A stretch of DNA of 18,290 bases from JALHNI01 sp031367405 (lineage in GTDB: Bacteria; Acidobacteriota; Terriglobia; Bryobacterales; Bryobacteraceae). Shown here piece by piece: positions 14,084 through 18,290 of the stretch. Location of the stretch: positions 1 to 18,290 of the forward strand of contig JANLPT010000325.1 of NCBI GenBank assembly GCA_031367405.1, read 5' to 3'. Each line of letters starts with the position of its first letter. Position 1 is the stretch's first letter. The notes below the pieces were generated by a model that was not told the DNA's origin, searched no databases, and was given only the letters and a program-made list of their open reading frames with translations. The translations under genes were made by a program, and so were the position numbers.

Positions 14084-15309
14084 TTCGTCGCGTTCAAAAC
14101 AGGAAGTGGCGCGATGCGGGGCACGGTGAGTAACACGATGCCAAAGGCCACGATATGCATCAGGCTGACCATGGCGAAGACTGGGCCGTAACCGGTGCCG
14201 TGGTCAAGCAGCCAGCCGACGACGAGCCCGAAGACCACGCCGCCCATCGCTCCGCCGAAGCCGACGAGGCCCGCCACCGAACCTACGGTGTTACGAGGGA
14301 ACAGGTCGGTGGGGAGGGTCATCACCAAGGTTGACCAGGCCTGCTGTCCGCAAAAAGCCAAGCTAAACAGAAATAGCGCCATTTCCACGGGTGAGCGAGT
14401 GACAAAGAAGATCCAGGGCATCAGTGCGACGCTGAGGCCCATGGCAATCTTACGCGCGCGATCGAGCGGTAGGCCTCTCCCGAGTAAGTAACTGGAAAAC
14501 CAACCGCCGCAGAGGCTACCCAGGCCGGCGGCGGCATAAGGAATCCAGCCAAACGTGCCGACTTGCTTCGTATCGAAGCCACGGACGTCGTATAAGTACT
14601 TGGGTAACCAAAATAAATAGAAATACCAGGCGGCATCGGAGAGGAATTTGGCGGTGACGAGCCCCCAGACTTGGCGATAGCGGAATAAGTGAAGCCAAGG
14701 TACGCTCGCTTCGGTAACCCTGGCCTGCGCCGGGGTGGAGTACATGCGAATCCAAACCCACGTCCACGCTAATCCGAGCGCGCCCGTGAGAAAGAAGACC
14801 CAGCGCCAGCCGTAAAGGCCGATGATCAGCGCGATGGCCGGCGGCGCGATCACCGCACCGGCGGAAGTGCCGGTATTGATCATGCCCATAGCGGTGGAGC
14901 GTTCGGAGACGGGAAACCATTCGGCGATCGCTTTGGTGACGGCCGGGAAGCCACCGCCTTCGCCTATCCCCAAAAGGAAACGGCAGAGGGCTAAGCCGGC
15001 AAAGGCGGTGGCGAACCCGTGCGCCGCGCAGGCGAGTGACCAGGCGACCATGATCACGGCGAAGCCCGTCTTGGTGCCGATGGCATCGATCAGCCGGCCG
15101 CCGGCCGCGTACATCAAGGCGTAGGCAATGAGGAAGGCGGCTTGTAACTGTGAGAACTGAGTATTCGAGACAGGAATCTCACGCTGGATGGCGGCAATGG
15201 CCACGGGCAGCGTTTGACGGTCAAGATAGCTTACGGCAATGGCCGCGCTGAGTAACAACGCGATGCGCCAACGCCCCCGGCTGGCTACGTCGGCTACGTC
15301 GGCTACCAA
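14080..15309 (-). CDS. MFS transporter, hexuronate (ACS/ExuT-like) type
   Basis: From the TTG at 15309 this is a 409-residue 12-helix major facilitator of the anion:cation symporter group, which includes hexuronate and tartrate carriers. Family features are SYLDRQTLPVAIAAI in helix 1, GGRLIDAIGTKTG in the 2-3 loop, FLLGIGEGGGFPAVTKAIAEWFP and an ERSTAMG..N.G.S.GAVIAPP segment. An open frame extends upstream to 15480, but that part lies inside the GH39 gene and looks non-native, so I take the TTG that overlaps the GH39 stop by seven bases (TTGGTAG), which implies translational coupling. A 9-bp tandem repeat encodes VADVADVA right after this start. As the third gene of the receptor-GH39-MFS operon it would import the released sugar. 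Confidence 0.88.
   Translation of the reverse strand: MVADVADVASRGRWRIALLLSAAIAVSYLDRQTLPVAIAAIQREIPVSNTQFSQLQAAFLIAYALMYAAGGRLIDAIGTKTGFAVIMVAWSLACAAHGFATAFAGLALCRFLLGIGEGGGFPAVTKAIAEWFPVSERSTAMGMINTGTSAGAVIAPPAIALIIGLYGWRWVFFLTGALGLAWTWVWIRMYSTPAQARVTEASVPWLHLFRYRQVWGLVTAKFLSDAAWYFYLFWLPKYLYDVRGFDTKQVGTFGWIPYAAAGLGSLCGGWFSSYLLGRGLPLDRARKIAMGLSVALMPWIFFVTRSPVEMALFLFSLAFCGQQAWSTLVMTLPTDLFPRNTVGSVAGLVGFGGAMGGVVFGLVVGWLLDHGTGYGPVFAMVSLMHIVAFGIVLLTVPRIAPLPVLNATN
15283..15306. repeat. 9-bp tandem repeat at the GH39/MFS junction
   Basis: GGCTACGTC occurs twice and is followed by a partial third copy GGCTAC. On the minus strand it encodes Val-Ala-Asp repeats at the N-terminus of the MFS protein. 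The last copy also supplies the TAG stop of GH39, so slippage here would change the MFS N-terminus but keep the frame. Confidence 0.9.
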
Positions 15310-16970
15310 GTAACTTGCACCAACGAGACTCCTTGGCGAGGCAACGCAAAGGTGAGGTCGACCGCGCCTTGTTGGGGCGTCATCCATTGGGGCGAAGTAA
15401 GTAACTGCAATTGCCCGGCGGCTTCCAAGGCAGCATACTGCTGGGGAGTCGGTTGTTGGGGCGATCCCATGGCATTCCATGCCGTGTATGAATTGGAGTG
15501 GCTCTCGTCAATCCGGTAATGTTTCACCAGCGCCCGCTTGACGTTGGCCGGAATGCCGGCGATTTTGAGCGTGACCGCGGCGGGAGCCATCGGCAAATCG
15601 TCGTCGTGATAGTTCCACGCCATCACGTGGATCGCCCGCTCGTCCCGGCTGGCAAACGCGTTAATATCGGCCTGCGCTTTGACGCCGCTCTTCAGCATGT
15701 CGGCCAGGGCCACCGCCCCCGAACTCTGCACGGCCAGGCGTTGACCGCTCATCATGCCGAACATGCGGAAGACGTTCAGCACCGGCTTATCGATGCCGTT
15801 GGTGGCCAGATCGCGAAAGCCGTCAAAGTAAGGCTGGCCCTCAAACTCGAACGCCCACGTCACCGCGCCTTCGAAATTGACGCCGTGCTTGGCGGCCAAC
15901 TCATGCTTACGCGCGAACGTCGCCGCGGTGTAACTGGAATACATGGTGCCGTTGCGATAGCCGTTCTGCGGATGAAAGCGTACCGAACATGCCGCGCACC
16001 CTTCAGGATCCGATTCGCCAATGATGATCGGCAGGCGCTTCAGCGTGGGGAACGACGCCACAATGCGGAAGCCGTTGTCGAAGTCGCTCATCTGGAACTC
16101 GCTGCCCATCTGCACGCGATTTTCAATGAACTTCGGGCGGCCCTTGGCGTGGAAGCTAATGTAATCGAGCGGCGAGCCCGTCTTGCCGGTGGCGTAGTTC
16201 TTGCCGCTCACCACGTGCTGCAGAAAATCGCGCAGGAACTTGGCGGCTTTCTCGCCTTTGGGCCCCGTGGTCGTCGGGCCACCAATGCGGATCGCCGGCA
16301 GCGCGCGTTTCACGGCGTCGGCCGCGTGATCGTAGAGTTCGAAGTATTGTTCGGGCGTGCCTTGCCAGTAGCCGATGTCAGGCTCGTTCCAAACCTCCCA
16401 CCACCAACTGGCCACCTCTTCGCGGCCGTACTTGTCCACGCAATGCTTCACCCATTGGTAGACAAGTTCGCCCCATTTCTTTGGGTCTTTCGGAGGATGG
16501 GCCCAACCGGTGAAGATTTTGTTGTAAGTCTTGTCGGGTGCCCACTGGTGCTGATAGGGCTGCGGCTTCGCGCTGAGTGCTTCTGGCATAAAACCGATCT
16601 CCACCAGCGGCTTCATCTTGCGTTCGAGGTAAGTATCGAAGATGCGGTCGACAATGGTCCAGTCATACTTCGGGTTGCCCTGGGCGTCCTCGGTGTAGGC
16701 ATTGGTGGAGCCCCATTTCAACGCGGCGGTGCCGTCGCCGGTGGTGAGTAAGTTGTGCGCGCGCACATGCACCGTCACCGGGCTGAGCGCGGCCAGTTCC
16801 GACAGCAGTTTCTTGCCATCTTTCATATAGGTGTAGTTCGGCTCGTCGTAGCCGAAGTAACTCCACACGGGGCGAAGCGGCCCAAGGGGGCGCGCGGCGT
16901 CGACCTTGATGGTGACGTCTTGGGCGAAGGCCGTCAGCGTGAGTAATAGAGGGAGAAAGCGCATAGTCAT
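15303..16970 (-). CDS. Secreted GH39-family glycoside hydrolase
   Basis: The 555-residue protein has a Sec signal peptide (MRFLPLLLTLTAFAQD) and a GH39-type TIM barrel. EVWNEPDIGYW holds the acid/base Glu196. YFELYDHAADAVKRA and RIGGPTTTG match the XynB-like beta-xylosidase pattern. PIIIGESDPEGC places the likely nucleophile at Glu319. GH39 includes beta-xylosidases and alpha-L-iduronidases, both retaining; this sequence looks nearer the xylosidase side, but the sugar is unproven. The C-terminal part (about 440-555) resembles the beta-sandwich of the family. The start ATG at 16970 is three bases after the receptor stop; a second Met two codons later is equally possible. Expression is therefore tied to the TonB-dependent receptor, and its stop overlaps the MFS start. 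It would act in the periplasm or outside the cell on receptor-delivered oligosaccharide. Confidence 0.92.
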   Translation of the reverse strand: MTMRFLPLLLTLTAFAQDVTIKVDAARPLGPLRPVWSYFGYDEPNYTYMKDGKKLLSELAALSPVTVHVRAHNLLTTGDGTAALKWGSTNAYTEDAQGNPKYDWTIVDRIFDTYLERKMKPLVEIGFMPEALSAKPQPYQHQWAPDKTYNKIFTGWAHPPKDPKKWGELVYQWVKHCVDKYGREEVASWWWEVWNEPDIGYWQGTPEQYFELYDHAADAVKRALPAIRIGGPTTTGPKGEKAAKFLRDFLQHVVSGKNYATGKTGSPLDYISFHAKGRPKFIENRVQMGSEFQMSDFDNGFRIVASFPTLKRLPIIIGESDPEGCAACSVRFHPQNGYRNGTMYSSYTAATFARKHELAAKHGVNFEGAVTWAFEFEGQPYFDGFRDLATNGIDKPVLNVFRMFGMMSGQRLAVQSSGAVALADMLKSGVKAQADINAFASRDERAIHVMAWNYHDDDLPMAPAAVTLKIAGIPANVKRALVKHYRIDESHSNSYTAWNAMGSPQQPTPQQYAALEAAGQLQLLTSPQWMTPQQGAVDLTFALPRQGVSLVQVTW

Positions 16971-16973
16971 TAG

Positions 16974-18290
16974 TTAGAAGGTGTACTTAAGGGCGAATTG
17001 GACTTGGCGCGGCGAATTCGACGTAGCCGTGACGCGGCCGCCGGCGGCCACATCCACGTTGGTGTTCGGACCCAGGAAGCTGGCCGTATTTGTCAGGTTG
17101 AAGAACTCGGCGCGGAACTGTACGCGGGTTCCTTCAGTAACTTGGAACTGCTTGAAAATCGAGAAGTCCAGACTCCGGAAACGGTCTTCGCGAAGAATGC
17201 TGCCGCCGGAATTGCCGTAGGTGAAGTTAGCGGGGACGGTGAAAGCCGTTTTGTCGAACCAGTTATCGAGGGTGGGTGAGTCCAGCTTGCCGGAGCCGAT
17301 GCGGTTGGGCCGCTGTCCGCCGATCCCGTTGTTGGAGATGTCACGCGAGACGGTGGGGGTGAACGGGCGTCCGCTGCGCAGCACTAGAATGCCTTGCATC
17401 GTCCAACCGCCCAGCAGCCCGTCCACCGCACGATGGCTGTTGGTGAGGAACTGCTTACCCTTGCCGAACGGCAGTTCCCAGCCAGTACTCATGGCGAGGT
17501 TGTGCGGAATGTCGAAGCCGGCCAGCGCCCGCTCCCAGCCGGTGTTGCCGCCCACGGCTGGCGTATTGGCGAATCGCGTCGCCTTCGACCAAGTGTAGGA
17601 AACCAGATAGAAGAGGCCCTTGGCGTAGCGCTGCTCCAGCTTGGTCTGCATCGAATGGTAAGTGGAGGAAGCGTCCTGCGTGAAGTAGTTGATGCCGCCG
17701 TAGCGCGGATAGGGCCGGCGAGTCTGAATCGCTCCCGCGCCGGCCGGCGGGTTGTTCACGGCGTTGGTGGCGGCCAGAAAGGAGCCCTTGTTGCCCACGT
17801 AATCCATTTCAAACACCGTCACCGAATTCAATTGCCGTTGCACGCCAAAGTTCCAATGCTGGTCATAGCCCTGGCGGGCCTGGGTTAAGGCCGCGCCCAG
17901 GCTGGGTGCCGCGGTGGAACTTAAAGGCGTGCCGAGGAAAAAGTTACCCAGCGTGCGCACGGGGATGGCCGCATCGTTGAACGCCGTCTCATCGAGCTTG
18001 AACGGCACCACAGTATTGTTGACGCGATTGCCGCTCGATTCCACTTCGTAGAAGAGTCCGTAACCGCCGCGCAGCACCGTCTTATCGCCAAACGGACGCC
18101 AGGCCAAGCCAATGCGCGGCGCCCACTGGTTCTTGTCCGTCGCCGTGATAGACAGCGGCAACCCGGCCTGGCTCGAAGTCCGGATCTGATTGCCAAACAA
18201 CGCGAAGGCGGTCGGCCCGGCGAAATTCGCTTTCAGGTCGAGTTGGTCGCTATTGCTGGCGATGACGAGCGGCTTGGCGTTGGTGCCATC
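16974..18290 (-). CDS. TonB-dependent receptor, Oar-like, C-terminal part (runs off right edge)
   Basis: The frame is open from the stop at 16974 to the last base of the window, giving 438 residues of what is normally a protein of about 1,000-1,200. Seen features are the repeated amphipathic strands of a 22-strand outer-membrane barrel: WAPRIGLAWRPFGDKTVLRGGYG, FGVQRQLN..TVFEMDYVGNKG, LEQRYAKGLFYLVSYTWSKA and FNLTNTASFLGPNT. The end KYTF with terminal Phe is typical for outer-membrane insertion. This matches the Oar-like/carboxypeptidase-regulatory-domain receptors abundant in Acidobacteria. The plug and any regulatory domain lie beyond the window. It is followed after three bases by the GH39 gene, so it is the probable SusC-like importer of that operon. 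A TTG at 18200 is an internal codon, not the start. Confidence 0.92.
   Translation of the reverse strand, partial: DGTNAKPLVIASNSDQLDLKANFAGPTAFALFGNQIRTSSQAGLPLSITATDKNQWAPRIGLAWRPFGDKTVLRGGYGLFYEVESSGNRVNNTVVPFKLDETAFNDAAIPVRTLGNFFLGTPLSSTAAPSLGAALTQARQGYDQHWNFGVQRQLNSVTVFEMDYVGNKGSFLAATNAVNNPPAGAGAIQTRRPYPRYGGINYFTQDASSTYHSMQTKLEQRYAKGLFYLVSYTWSKATRFANTPAVGGNTGWERALAGFDIPHNLAMSTGWELPFGKGKQFLTNSHRAVDGLLGGWTMQGILVLRSGRPFTPTVSRDISNNGIGGQRPNRIGSGKLDSPTLDNWFDKTAFTVPANFTYGNSGGSILREDRFRSLDFSIFKQFQVTEGTRVQFRAEFFNLTNTASFLGPNTNVDVAAGGRVTATSNSPRQVQFALKYTF

Noticed and set aside
15498..16751. Long plus-strand open frame of 417 codons opposite the GH39 gene
   Set aside because: It is an antisense shadow: the minus strand encodes clear GH39 catalytic motifs, and the plus frame has His/Arg/Val-rich composition typical of antisense of GC-rich genes.
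1..18290. CRISPR arrays, tRNA or rRNA genes, prophage or integrase genes
   Set aside because: No regularly spaced repeats, no tRNA-like cloverleaf or rRNA sequence recognised, and no phage or integrase motifs; the only mobile-type gene is the dead RAYT.

Overview
The window looks like a chromosomal segment from a GC-rich acidobacterium, most likely of the Bryobacterales/Solibacter group. The signs are an Oar-like TonB-dependent receptor next to a secreted GH39 glycosidase, a Tat-exported Gfo/Idh/MocA oxidoreductase, a Tat-type sulfatase, decayed RAYT and M48 sequences of acidobacterial style, and a PEP-CTERM tail. This placement is inferred from protein style only; there is no rRNA or marker-based proof in the window.

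Layout. Positions 1-1380 are a decayed segment: a hypothetical or non-coding stretch (1-317), a truncated frameshifted M48 peptidase (+), a REP-associated tyrosine transposase broken by several frameshifts (-), and the orphan C-terminal sorting tag of a PEP-CTERM protein (+). Next come murQ and murA (+, overlapping by one base), which pair cell-wall recycling with cell-wall synthesis. They converge on metK (-) across a bidirectional terminator. metK has a structured 5' leader and is divergent from a SAM-dependent methyltransferase (+). That gene runs into a chain of a MocA-type oxidoreductase and an acyl-CoA dehydrogenase. An S4-domain protein (hslR-like, -) and a VIT1/CCC1-type metal transporter (+) form a divergent pair. 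An orphan histidine kinase (-), a GNAT acetyltransferase (-) and a sugar-phosphate nucleotidyltransferase (-) follow. The nucleotidyltransferase is divergent from a sulfatase (+) across only 17 bp. The sulfatase is followed by an SDR oxidoreductase (+), whose stop codon overlaps that of a hexuronate-type MFS transporter (-). The MFS gene is the last of a tight minus-strand operon that reads TonB-dependent receptor, GH39 glycosidase, MFS transporter. The receptor runs off the right edge.

The right third (11.7-18.3 kb) reads as a glycan-use neighbourhood: outer-membrane uptake, extracytoplasmic hydrolysis, desulfation, inner-membrane import of a uronate-like monomer and perhaps its oxidation or reduction. 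The substrate is not proven.

Two regulatory patterns stand out. First, at six transcription-unit starts (murQ, the methyltransferase, the VIT-type transporter, the nucleotidyltransferase, the sulfatase and the SDR) a -10-like hexamer ends exactly six bases before the start codon, which suggests leaderless transcripts. Second, metK breaks this pattern. It has a promoter about 100 bases upstream and a leader with two hairpins, and the loop of the first can pair with the ribosome-binding site. This is a candidate cis-regulatory RNA that I cannot match to a known SAM riboswitch.
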